Shown here in pieces: positions 41,682 to 49,460 of a stretch of DNA of 64,000 bases (the first letter of the stretch is position 1; every line of letters starts with the position of its first letter). This DNA comes from CADEDH01 sp965216205 (GTDB lineage Bacteria > Actinomycetota > Acidimicrobiia > Acidimicrobiales > SZUA-35). The notes beneath the pieces were generated by a model. It was given only the letters and a program-made list of their open reading frames with translations. It was not told where the DNA came from and searched no databases. Made by a program: the position numbers and the translations under genes. Location of the stretch: NCBI GenBank assembly GCA_965216205.1, contig OZ244139.1, positions 124,001 to 188,000 on the forward strand. Direction: 5' to 3'.

Positions 41682-41687
41682 AAGTGA
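41643..41687 (+). CDS. 14-codon Met-repeat mini-ORF bridging argS and lysA
   Basis: ATG at 41643 overlaps the argS stop (TGATG), and the TGA at 41685-41687 overlaps the lysA GTG (GTGA). The peptide is MGTMSMGTMSMGAK, generated by a 15-bp repeat. It could couple lysA translation to argS ribosomes; a peptide function is not implied. Being an ORF is certain, being translated is not. Confidence 0.4.
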   Translation: MGTMSMGTMSMGAK

Positions 41688-42994
41688 CGGCGCCGCTGCC
41701 CTGGGGTCTCCTGCCCGACAACGCCTCCGTGGGACCCGCCGGCCAGCTCCTGATCGCCGGGTGCGACACCCTCGAACTGGCGGCCGAGTTCGGCACGCCG
41801 TTGTTCGTGTACGACGAGGACCACCTCCGGGCCCGGTGCCGGGAGGCGGCCGAGGCGTTCGGGCCCCACGCCGTGTTCGCCACCAAGGCCTTCCTCTGCA
41901 AGGCGATGGCGAAGCTGGCGGTGGAGGAGGGCCTCGGGCTCGACGTGGCCACGAAGGGCGAGCTCGACATCTGCCTCGCCGCCGGGGCGCCCCCGGACCG
42001 GCTCGTGTTCCACGGCAACAACAAGTCGACCGAGGAGCTGCGGCGGGCGATCGACGTCGGCGTGCACCGGATCGTGGTCGACAGCTTCGACGAGCTCGAC
42101 CGGCTCGACGCCATCGGCGCCGACCGCGCCTCGACAGCGGCCAGCACCTCGACTGCCCCGAACACCGACCCGCCGAAGGTGCTCCTCCGCATCACGCCGG
42201 GGGTCAAGGCCGAGACCCACGAGTTCGTCGCCACCGGCCAGGACGACTCGAAGTTCGGGTTCACCGTGTCGAGCGGCGCCGCACTCCGGGCCGTCGAGCG
42301 GGCGCGGGCGTCATCGTCGGTCGACCTCGTCGGCCTCCACGCCCACATCGGCTCGCAGGTGTTCCGGGTCGACTCGTTCGCCGCCGCGGTGGAGGTGCTC
42401 GGCCGGTTCGCCAACCCGCTCGACCTGCCGGAGCTCGTCGTTGGCGGTGGGCTCGGCGTGCCCTACGTGCAGGGTGAGGAGGCCCCCACGATCTCCCAGT
42501 GGGCGTCGATCATCGCCAAGGCGGCAGCCGATGCCGGGATCACGGCGTCGATCGGCATCGAACCGGGGCGGGCGATCGCGGCGGCGGCCGCGGTCACGCT
42601 CTACACGGTGGGCACGATCAAGGACCTGCCCGGGATACGCACCTACGTGGCGGTCGACGGCGGGATGAGCGACAACCCCCGCCCGGTGCTGTACGGCTCG
42701 GGCTATGAGACGTTCGCCCCGCGTGCGGTGACCGCCGACCGTGCCCGGTCGGCCCGGGTGGTTGGCAAGCACTGCGAGTCGGGCGACCTGCTCGTGCGCG
42801 ACGCGCTCGTGCCAGCCGATCTCGTGGTGGGCGACGTGCTCGCCACCCCGGTGACCGGCGCCTACGGCCACTCGATGGGCTCGAACTACAACAAGATCAT
42901 GCGGCCCCCGGTTGTCTTCTGCCGCGGGGGGAACGCCCGGCTGGTCGTGCGGCGGGAAACCGTCGACGACCTCCTCGCCACCGACCTCGGGTGA
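41684..42994 (+). CDS. lysA: Diaminopimelate decarboxylase
   Basis: A 436-residue fold-type III PLP enzyme that decarboxylates meso-diaminopimelate to lysine. FATKAFLCKAM carries the PLP lysine, GLHAHIGSQ and EPGRAI bind the cofactor phosphate, and GKHCESGDLL has the active-site cysteine. GTG 41684 begins four residues before the conserved start and overlaps the mini-ORF stop. argS-lysA pairing is a known arrangement in Corynebacterium. Confidence 0.97.
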   Translation: MTAPLPWGLLPDNASVGPAGQLLIAGCDTLELAAEFGTPLFVYDEDHLRARCREAAEAFGPHAVFATKAFLCKAMAKLAVEEGLGLDVATKGELDICLAAGAPPDRLVFHGNNKSTEELRRAIDVGVHRIVVDSFDELDRLDAIGADRASTAASTSTAPNTDPPKVLLRITPGVKAETHEFVATGQDDSKFGFTVSSGAALRAVERARASSSVDLVGLHAHIGSQVFRVDSFAAAVEVLGRFANPLDLPELVVGGGLGVPYVQGEEAPTISQWASIIAKAAADAGITASIGIEPGRAIAAAAAVTLYTVGTIKDLPGIRTYVAVDGGMSDNPRPVLYGSGYETFAPRAVTADRARSARVVGKHCESGDLLVRDALVPADLVVGDVLATPVTGAYGHSMGSNYNKIMRPPVVFCRGGNARLVVRRETVDDLLATDLG

Positions 42995-43048
42995 TGCCGG
43001 GGTGAAATCACCCTGGGGGCGGGCGGGGGAGCCAATACAGTCGAAGCC

Positions 43049-44356
43049 GTGAAGATCGGACTCCTCGGATGCGGCATCGTTGGCGGCGCTCTCGTCGAAC
43101 TCCTCAGCGAGCGTCGAGCCATCATCGAGCAGACGGCCGGCGTCGACCTCGAGCTGGCTGCGGTTGCGGTGCGCAGCACCAGCAAGGCCCGCAGCGACCG
43201 GCTCGACACGTCGCTGCTCACCACCGATGCCGAAGCCCTCGTCAACGACCCTACCCTCGACGTGATCGTGGAGGTGATCGGGGGCATCGAGCCGGCCAGG
43301 AGCCTGATCCTCGCCGCGCTCAAGTCCGGCAAGTCGGTCGTCACCGCCAACAAGGAGCTCTTGGCGAACGTGGGCGCCGAGCTCTACGCCACCGCCGACG
43401 CCAACGGGGTCGACCTGCTGTTCGAGGCGGCCGCCGCCGGCGCGATCCCGATCGTGCGGCCGCTGCGGGAATCGCTCCTCGGCGAGGACGTCACGGCGGT
43501 CACCGGGATCCTGAACGGCACCACCAACTACATCCTCACCCGGATGGCGGTGGACGGGGCCGACTACGGCGACGCCCTCAGCGAGGCCCAGCGTCTCGGC
43601 TACGCCGAGCGAGACCCCACCGCCGATGTGGAGGGGTTCGACGCCGGAGCAAAGGCCGCGATCATGGCCTCGCTGGCGTTCGGCCAGAACGTGGTGGCCG
43701 GCGACGTGTACCACGAGGGCATCGGTGGCATCTCCCAGGACGACATCGCGTTCGCCCGCCGCCTCGGCTACGAGATCAAGCTGCTCGGGATCGCCGAGCG
43801 GTTCGAGGTGGACCCCGGCGATGCAGCGTCCGAGGGACGCTCGGGCACGGAGATCGCGGTTCGCGTCCATCCGGCGATGGTGCCCGTCGCCCATCCGCTG
43901 GCCTCGGTGCGCGACAGCTTCAACGCCGTGTTCATCGAGGGCTCGTCGGCCGGTGAGCTGATGTTCTACGGCCGGGGAGCCGGTGGTCAGCCCACGGCGA
44001 GCGCTGTGCTTGGCGACCTGATCGACGCCGCCGCCAACCGGGCCCGCAGCACCCATCGACCCGTTCCGAGCGGGCCCCGGGCGAAGATCCGCCCGATCGA
44101 CGATCTCGAGTGCGCCTACTACGTGAACCTCGAGGTCGGTGACGCCCCCGGTGTGCTGGCGGCGGTGGCGGGCGTGTTCGGCGAGCACGGGGTGTCGATC
44201 CGGTCGATGGAGCAGGAGGGCCTCGGGAACGAGGCTCGGATCGCGTTCATCACCCACGAGGCGCGCGAGGCCAATCTCCGGGCCACCCTGCGCGACCTGC
44301 GCGAGCTCGACGTCGTCCGCGACATCCGTGGTGTCCTCCGTGTCGTCGGCGGGTAG
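43049..44356 (+). CDS. hom: Homoserine dehydrogenase
   Basis: A 435-residue enzyme that reduces aspartate semialdehyde to homoserine. GLLGCGIVGGALVELL is the NAD(P) motif, VVTANKELLA and GILNGTTNYIL form the catalytic region. A C-terminal ACT domain (residues about 355-435, VNLEVGDAPGVLAAVAGVF) suggests threonine feedback. GTG 43049 is used. It lies 54 bp after lysA. Confidence 0.97.
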   Translation: MKIGLLGCGIVGGALVELLSERRAIIEQTAGVDLELAAVAVRSTSKARSDRLDTSLLTTDAEALVNDPTLDVIVEVIGGIEPARSLILAALKSGKSVVTANKELLANVGAELYATADANGVDLLFEAAAAGAIPIVRPLRESLLGEDVTAVTGILNGTTNYILTRMAVDGADYGDALSEAQRLGYAERDPTADVEGFDAGAKAAIMASLAFGQNVVAGDVYHEGIGGISQDDIAFARRLGYEIKLLGIAERFEVDPGDAASEGRSGTEIAVRVHPAMVPVAHPLASVRDSFNAVFIEGSSAGELMFYGRGAGGQPTASAVLGDLIDAAANRARSTHRPVPSGPRAKIRPIDDLECAYYVNLEVGDAPGVLAAVAGVFGEHGVSIRSMEQEGLGNEARIAFITHEAREANLRATLRDLRELDVVRDIRGVLRVVGG

Positions 44357-44372
44357 CGCAGCGGGTGCCGGC

Positions 44373-45773
44373 GTGTCAACCGACGTCGAGCCGATCACGT
44401 ACGCGTCGACCAGGGGGGCCGCGCCGGAGCTGGGCTTCGCCGACGTGATCCTCACCGGACTCGCCGCCGACGGCGGTCTGTACTGCCCGGTCGACATCCC
44501 GCTCCTCCCCCACCTCGGCGAGGCCGAGCTCACCTACGCCTACGTGGCCGTCGAGATAATGTGGCCCTACGTCGCCGGCTCGCTCGGCAAGCCCGAGTTC
44601 GCCGAGCTGGTGGCCGACGCCTACCGCGGCTTCCGCCACCCCGACGTCTGCCCGATCGTCGACCTCGGCGACGGGCACCACCTCCTCGACCTGACCCGCG
44701 GCCCCACGCTCGCTTTCAAGGACGTCGCCCTGCAGCTCGTCGGCCGCCTCCTCGACCGGGAGCTCGAGCGGCGGGGCGAGCAGGTGGTGGTCCTCACCGC
44801 AACGTCCGGCGACACGGGCTCCGCCGCGATCGAGGCGCTCGCCGGTCGGGCCAACGTGGAGGCCGTCGTGCTCCACCCCCACGAGCGGGTGTCGGAGGTG
44901 CAGCGGCGGCAGATGACCACCGTCGACGCCGCCAACATCCACAACGTGGCGGTGGAGGGCACGTTCGACGACTGCCAGGACCTGGTCAAGGCGGCGTTCC
45001 TCGACCACTCGATCACCGGGGGACGTCAGCCGGCTGCGGTCAACTCGATCAACTGGGCCCGGGTGATGGCACAGATGGTGTACTACGTCACCGCCGCCCG
45101 CACCGTCGCCCCCGGCGGCGGGCCGGTGTCGTTCTCGGTTCCGACGGGCAACTTCGGCAACGTCCTGTCTGGCTGGTACGCCAAACGGATGGGCCTTCCC
45201 GTCGACCAGTTCGTGGTGGCGTCGAACGTGAACGACGTGCTGCCCCGCTACTTCGAGACCGGCGAGCTGGCGGTGGACGACGTCAACCCGTCGCTCAGCC
45301 CGAGCATGGACATCCAGGTCTCGTCGAACTTCGAGCGGCTCCTGTGGGAAGCCTCAGGCCGGAACGGGGCGGCGATCACCGAGCTGATGGGTGCCTTCCG
45401 CCGCGACGGACGGGCGACGGTCCCCGAGCCGTGGACCGACCGCATCCGGGCCGAGTTCGAGGCGGCCAGGGTCGACGACGACGAGACGGTCGGTGAGATC
45501 GCCAGGGTCCACGCCGACCTCGGCCTTGTCGTCGACCCCCACACCGCCGTCGGCCTCGTGGCCGCTCGCCGGTGTCGAGCAGACCCCGACGTGCCGATGA
45601 TCACGCTCGCCACCGCCGACCCCGCCAAGTTCCCCGACGCGGTCGAGCGGGCCATCGGTGCGCGGCCAACGCTCCCGCCGTTTCTCGCCGAGTTGCACGA
45701 CCGGGTCGAGCGCTACGACGTGATCCCGGCCGAGCCGTCTGCGCTCGCCGACTACCTCGCACGATCGGGATGA
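44373..45773 (+). CDS. thrC: Threonine synthase
   Basis: About 466 residues. It converts O-phosphohomoserine to threonine with PLP. The N-terminal TYASTRGAAPELGFADVILTGLAADGG and GPTLAFKDVALQLVG (PLP lysine), TATSGDTGSAAIEAL, and PTGNFGNVLSGWYAKRMG are typical of the long (class I) type. GTG 44373 lies 17 bp beyond the hom stop; GTG 44331 overlaps hom. Its stop lies inside a 15-bp repeat array. No thrB follows. Confidence 0.96.
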   Translation: MSTDVEPITYASTRGAAPELGFADVILTGLAADGGLYCPVDIPLLPHLGEAELTYAYVAVEIMWPYVAGSLGKPEFAELVADAYRGFRHPDVCPIVDLGDGHHLLDLTRGPTLAFKDVALQLVGRLLDRELERRGEQVVVLTATSGDTGSAAIEALAGRANVEAVVLHPHERVSEVQRRQMTTVDAANIHNVAVEGTFDDCQDLVKAAFLDHSITGGRQPAAVNSINWARVMAQMVYYVTAARTVAPGGGPVSFSVPTGNFGNVLSGWYAKRMGLPVDQFVVASNVNDVLPRYFETGELAVDDVNPSLSPSMDIQVSSNFERLLWEASGRNGAAITELMGAFRRDGRATVPEPWTDRIRAEFEAARVDDDETVGEIARVHADLGLVVDPHTAVGLVAARRCRADPDVPMITLATADPAKFPDAVERAIGARPTLPPFLAELHDRVERYDVIPAEPSALADYLARSG

Positions 45774-45820
45774 GCGCGATCGGGATGAGCGCGATCGGGA
45801 TGAGCGCGATCGGGATGAGT
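45761..45820. repeat. Four 15-bp tandem repeats straddling the thrC stop codon
   Basis: GCGATCGGGATGAGC is repeated at 45776 and 45791, with near-identical copies at 45761 and 45806. Each unit contains ATGA. The thrC TGA (45771-45773) is in the first copy. Confidence 0.93.
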
Positions 45821-45826
45821 GGGTAG
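45770..45826 (+). CDS. 18-codon Met-repeat mini-ORF overlapping the thrC stop
   Basis: ATG at 45770 overlaps the thrC TGA (ATGA) and the frame runs through the 15-bp repeats to TAG at 45824-45826, encoding MSAIG repeats. It resembles the argS-lysA mini-ORF in design. Translation is unproven. Confidence 0.35.
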   Translation: MSAIGMSAIGMSAIGMSG

Positions 45827-45840
45827 TCCCGGGCCGGATT

Positions 45841-45910
45841 GGTACAGTGAGCCGGCAGGCAGGGGTGATCCTTTTGCAGGATCCGTCAGGTGGTTGCATC
45901 GATCGATGCA
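45841..45910 (+). promoter_or_regulatory. Candidate rho promoter -10 and structured leader
   Basis: TGGTACAGT (about 45840-45848) looks like an extended -10 box; the -35 is weak. The leader then has a 6-bp hairpin GATCCT/AGGATC (45867-45883) with a TTTGC loop, and a perfect 16-bp palindrome TGCATCGATCGATGCA (45895-45910). The leader from the -10 to the start codon is about 145 nt, long enough for Rho autoregulation. Confidence 0.4.
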
Positions 45911-45995
45911 CTGATCCCTGCGTCCACCCTCCGTCGCACGGGCGACGGAAACCGACGGCTCGGTAGCCGTTCGTGTTCCCGAGGAGAAGGCTCCC

Positions 45996-48014
45996 ATGAC
46001 CGACCAGTTGATCGTCGAACGCGGTGGCTTGGAGAAAAAAGACAAGAGCGAGCTGCAAGCGATCGTCGAAGCGCTCGGTGGCACGGCCACCAGCCGGGCC
46101 CGCAAGGCGGATCTGATCGACCAGATCCTCGAACTGTCGGGCGCTGCGCTCCCCGCTCCGGACGGCGACGGCGGCACCGACAGCGAGGGCGATGCAGCGG
46201 GCGCCACCGAACCCGCCGGCGACGGCGATGCTGCTGGTGGCGGTGCATCGGCTGGCGAGTCCGGCTCGACCGACACGTCGAAGGCCGGTACCGAGCCCGA
46301 CAAGGGCGTCGGCCCGTCGGCTGATGCGGCTGGCGGGGACGGCGATGGTGGCGACGGCCGCAGCGACCGTCCGTCGTCCCAGCGGTCGGGGCGGAGCAGG
46401 GCTGGCAACGCCAAGGGCGCTGATTCGAAGGGCGCCGATTCCACGAGCACCGACGGTGGCGACCACCCGGTCGGCCCCGACGGTGAGCCGCTGGCCGACT
46501 GGGAGGTCGAGGTCATGGCCGACGGCAACGACGGCCAGTCCAAGTTGCAGAAGGGCGGTTCGCAGCAGAGCGGCCGCAGCAACGATCGGAACCGGGGCGG
46601 CAGGAACGACCAGGCTGGAGACAAGTCCAAGGACCAGGCCAGCAACAGGTCCGGCGGCGCCAACGATCGGAGCGCGAAGGACCGGAACGCCAACGACCGC
46701 AGCGCGAAGGACCGGAACGCCAACGACCGGAGTGCCAGCGACCGGAGTCCCAGCGACCGGAGTGACGGTGACCGGAACGACGGTGATGATGCCGATCCGA
46801 ACAACCGGCGCAACCGTCGGCGGGGCAGGAACCGTGGCCGTGATCGCGACGACGCCGGGAACGATCCCGTCTCCACCGAGCCGGTGCCGGTCGAAGGTGC
46901 CCTCGACCTGCGCGACGAGGGCTACGGCTTCCTGCGGGTCAACGGCTACCTGCCGAGCAAGGACGACGTCTACGTGTCGGTCAAGCAGGTCCGGCAATAC
47001 GGTCTCCGCAAGGGCGACCACATCACCGGTCTGTCCCGGCCGGCCAACCGCAACGAGAAGAACCCCGGCTTCCACCAGATCGACAAGGTCAACGGCAAGC
47101 CGCCGGACGAGGGCAGGGAACGGCCACGCTTCGACGACCTGACGCCCCTCTTCCCCGACGAGCAACTCGTCATGTCGATGCGGGAGGAACCGCTGAACAT
47201 GACGACCCGGATCATCGACCTGGTCGCCCCGATCGGCAAGGGCCAGCGGGGACTGATCGTGTCGCCGCCCAAGGCGGGCAAGACCACGGTCATCAAGGAC
47301 ATCGCGAGGGCCATCGAGACGAACAATCCCGAGGTCACGCTGATCGTGCTCCTCGTGGACGAGCGACCGGAGGAGGTGACCGACATGCGCCGGTCGCTCA
47401 CGAACGGCGAGGTCGCGTCGTCGACCTTCGACCGGCCCCCGGAGGAGCACTGCGCCGTCGCCGAGCTGACCATCGAACGGGCGAAGCGCATGGTCGAGGC
47501 CGGACAGGACGTGTGCATCATCCTCGACGGCATCACCCGCCTCGCCAGGGCCTACAACCTCACCGCCCCCCAGACCGGGCGGGCCATGTCCGGCGGCCTC
47601 GACGCCGCCGCCCTCTACCCGCCGAAACGACTCCTCGGCGCCGCGAGGAACCTGGAGGAGGGCGGCTCGCTGACCATCCTCGCGACCGCGCTCGTCGAGA
47701 CCGGGTCCAAGATGGACGACGTCATCTTCGAGGAGTTCAAGGGCACCGGGAACATGGAGTTGCGGCTCGACCGTCGCCTGGCCGAGAAGCGGATCTTCCC
47801 CGCGATCGACATCGATTCCTCGTCCACCCGCAACGAGGAGCTGCTCTTCGACCGGACCCAGCTGAAGCAGGCGTGGAAGCTCCGCAAGGTCCTGTCGGGC
47901 ATGAGCGAGGAGGGCAGCTCGGCGGCAGCGATCGAGATGTTGATCGATCGGCTGCAGACCTTCAAGACCAACGACGACTTCCTGGCCGAAATCGGCAAGG
48001 CACCGTCGGTTTGA
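45996..48014 (+). CDS. rho: Transcription termination factor Rho
   Basis: A 672-residue hexameric RNA helicase that ends transcription. The N-terminal Rho_N helix (EKKDKSELQAIVEALGG) is followed by a roughly 240-residue disordered insert rich in Asp, Asn, Arg and Gly, typical of actinobacterial Rho but here partly built from a 30-bp repeat encoding NDRSAKDRNA. The RNA-binding domain (GYGFLRVNGYLPSKDDVYVS), P-loop IVSPPKAGKTTVIKD, and R-loop/Q-loop regions are complete. ATG 45996 has GAGGAGAAGG upstream. Confidence 0.98.
   Translation: MTDQLIVERGGLEKKDKSELQAIVEALGGTATSRARKADLIDQILELSGAALPAPDGDGGTDSEGDAAGATEPAGDGDAAGGGASAGESGSTDTSKAGTEPDKGVGPSADAAGGDGDGGDGRSDRPSSQRSGRSRAGNAKGADSKGADSTSTDGGDHPVGPDGEPLADWEVEVMADGNDGQSKLQKGGSQQSGRSNDRNRGGRNDQAGDKSKDQASNRSGGANDRSAKDRNANDRSAKDRNANDRSASDRSPSDRSDGDRNDGDDADPNNRRNRRRGRNRGRDRDDAGNDPVSTEPVPVEGALDLRDEGYGFLRVNGYLPSKDDVYVSVKQVRQYGLRKGDHITGLSRPANRNEKNPGFHQIDKVNGKPPDEGRERPRFDDLTPLFPDEQLVMSMREEPLNMTTRIIDLVAPIGKGQRGLIVSPPKAGKTTVIKDIARAIETNNPEVTLIVLLVDERPEEVTDMRRSLTNGEVASSTFDRPPEEHCAVAELTIERAKRMVEAGQDVCIILDGITRLARAYNLTAPQTGRAMSGGLDAAALYPPKRLLGAARNLEEGGSLTILATALVETGSKMDDVIFEEFKGTGNMELRLDRRLAEKRIFPAIDIDSSSTRNEELLFDRTQLKQAWKLRKVLSGMSEEGSSAAAIEMLIDRLQTFKTNDDFLAEIGKAPSV
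46661..46720. repeat. Two 30-bp in-frame tandem repeats in rho's disordered insert
   Basis: CAACGATCGG-starting units at 46661-46690 and 46691-46720 are almost identical, with a decaying third copy after 46721. They encode NDRSAKDRNA, repeated. Confidence 0.85.
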
Positions 48015-48076
48015 CCTCGCCCACCCGGCACACTTACCAGCTGGGCCGACGTCGGCCCGTCGATCCTGGAGCACCG

Positions 48077-48358
48077 ATGAAGGCAGAGATCCACCCCGCA
48101 TACCGTCCGGTCGTGTTCATGGACGCGGCTGCCGACTTCTCGTTCCTCACCAAGTCGACCATCGAGACGACCGAGACCATCGAGTGGACCGACGGCAACA
48201 CCTACCCGTTGCACAAGGTAGAGATCTCGTCGGCCAGCCACCCGTTCTTCACCGGCCAGATGAAGATCGTCGACACCGCCGGTCGGGTCGAGCGGTTCGA
48301 GCGCCGCTACGGCGGCCGTCGGAAGAAGCAGGCCGGCGACGCCGGCGCCGACGAGTAG
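48077..48358 (+). CDS. rpmE2: 50S ribosomal protein L31, type B (zinc-independent)
   Basis: A 93-residue ribosomal protein. VVFMDAAADFSFLTKSTI and WTDGNTYPLHKVEISSASHPFFTGQMKIVDTAGRVERF match type B L31. The two CxxC pairs of zinc-binding type A are absent; the protein has no cysteine at all. It occupies the place, just after rho, where type A rpmE normally sits. Confidence 0.92.
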   Translation: MKAEIHPAYRPVVFMDAAADFSFLTKSTIETTETIEWTDGNTYPLHKVEISSASHPFFTGQMKIVDTAGRVERFERRYGGRRKKQAGDAGADE

Positions 48359-48427
48359 GCGGCCACGGCCGACCGACCGACGTCCACAAACCCGGCGCTC
48401 GACAATCCGGCGCTGAACGAGGCGAAG

Positions 48428-49402
48428 TTGCGCGCCCTCGCCCGAGCTGCGGGCGGGGCGGAGCTGGCCGCGGTCGACGGGTCGCTCGGTACCGGCATCG
48501 CCTCCGAGGGGTCGGCGCGACACGGGTACTTCCTCGCCGTCGACGACCCCCGGGCCATCGGTCGAGCCCTGCGGTGGGCCACCGCCAACCGATTGGCGAC
48601 GGTCGGTGTCCTCGCCGAGCGGCACGCCGGGGACCTCGCCCGACGGGCTGACCTCCTCACGGAGCCATCCGATGGACCGGCTCTGGCGATCTGGCAGGTG
48701 AACGGTGCCGACGTGTCGCCGGCCGCGCCGCAGCCACCGATCGAGCCCCCCGAGATCCCGGCCGAGCACTGGGCGCTGGCCGGCGTGATCTCCGAGGCCG
48801 GCGCCCGCCCGCTCGACGAGCACGGCGTGCTCGTGGGCGACGTCGCCGGTCTGGAGGTCTGCCGTGTCGTCGACGGTGATCTCGACGGGGCCACCGGGGG
48901 ACGACCCACGATCGAGCTCGGCGTCGGCCAGGCCGACCGCGACCTCCATCAGCTCGTCCACGGCAAGGCCGAGCTCGACGGCGAGCTCCGCCGGATCATC
49001 AGCGCCGTCGCCCAGTATCGGCGCCCTGGCAGCCATCATCCGCTCACGCGGATCGGGCGGGAGCGATGGTTGCGGGCCGTCCTGCTCGAGACACCCGGCA
49101 TGGTCGACGCCGAACTGCTGGAGCCGCTCGTGCCCCTCCGCAGCCGGTCAGGGTTGAAGATCGCCGAGCCGGCGGCCGCCGCCGGTCGTCGGATCGACGG
49201 GCGACCGCTCGTGGTCGTCACGATGTCGGGCATCGACCTCGACCTCGTCCCCGAGGCGGCCGACCACCGCCATCGCCACGACCCCGACGCGGCGCTGGTG
49301 ATCGCCGTACCGGAGCGGGACCTCGAGCTGAGCACCACGCTCCTCGACCGGATCGCCGACGCGACGGCCGTCGCCATCGACTCGCCGTGGGAAGCAGCGT
49401 GA
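48428..49402 (+). CDS. Conserved hypothetical protein between L31 and prfA
   Basis: About 324 residues, not recognised. It is Ala-, Asp- and Glu-rich with alternating beta strands and helices and no membrane segment or signal. Segments ALRWATANRLATVGVLAERH and AVLLETPGMVDAELLEPL look like globular core. It lies in the same frame as L31, directly after its TAG, and no ATG or GTG is available upstream; TTG 48428 (or CTG 48413) must serve. The coding-like composition starts right after the L31 stop. Confidence 0.6.
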   Translation: MRALARAAGGAELAAVDGSLGTGIASEGSARHGYFLAVDDPRAIGRALRWATANRLATVGVLAERHAGDLARRADLLTEPSDGPALAIWQVNGADVSPAAPQPPIEPPEIPAEHWALAGVISEAGARPLDEHGVLVGDVAGLEVCRVVDGDLDGATGGRPTIELGVGQADRDLHQLVHGKAELDGELRRIISAVAQYRRPGSHHPLTRIGRERWLRAVLLETPGMVDAELLEPLVPLRSRSGLKIAEPAAAAGRRIDGRPLVVVTMSGIDLDLVPEAADHRHRHDPDAALVIAVPERDLELSTTLLDRIADATAVAIDSPWEAA

Positions 49403-49460
49403 ACCGCGGCGTCCGAGCAGGGCGACGTGCGCACGCTCGCCGGGACCTACGATCGGGGTC

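Noticed and set aside
39838..42414. Long minus-strand open frame antisense to argS and lysA
   Set aside because: The translation is Val/Gly/Asp-rich without motifs; both genes on the plus strand are complete and conserved.
42999..43014. GGGTG/CACCC hairpin between lysA and hom as a terminator
   Set aside because: A 5-bp stem without a T run is too weak, and the genes look co-transcribed.
45354..48101. Long minus-strand open frame antisense to thrC and rho
   Set aside because: A repetitive Val/Ala composition mirrors the coding strand; no homology is recognisable.
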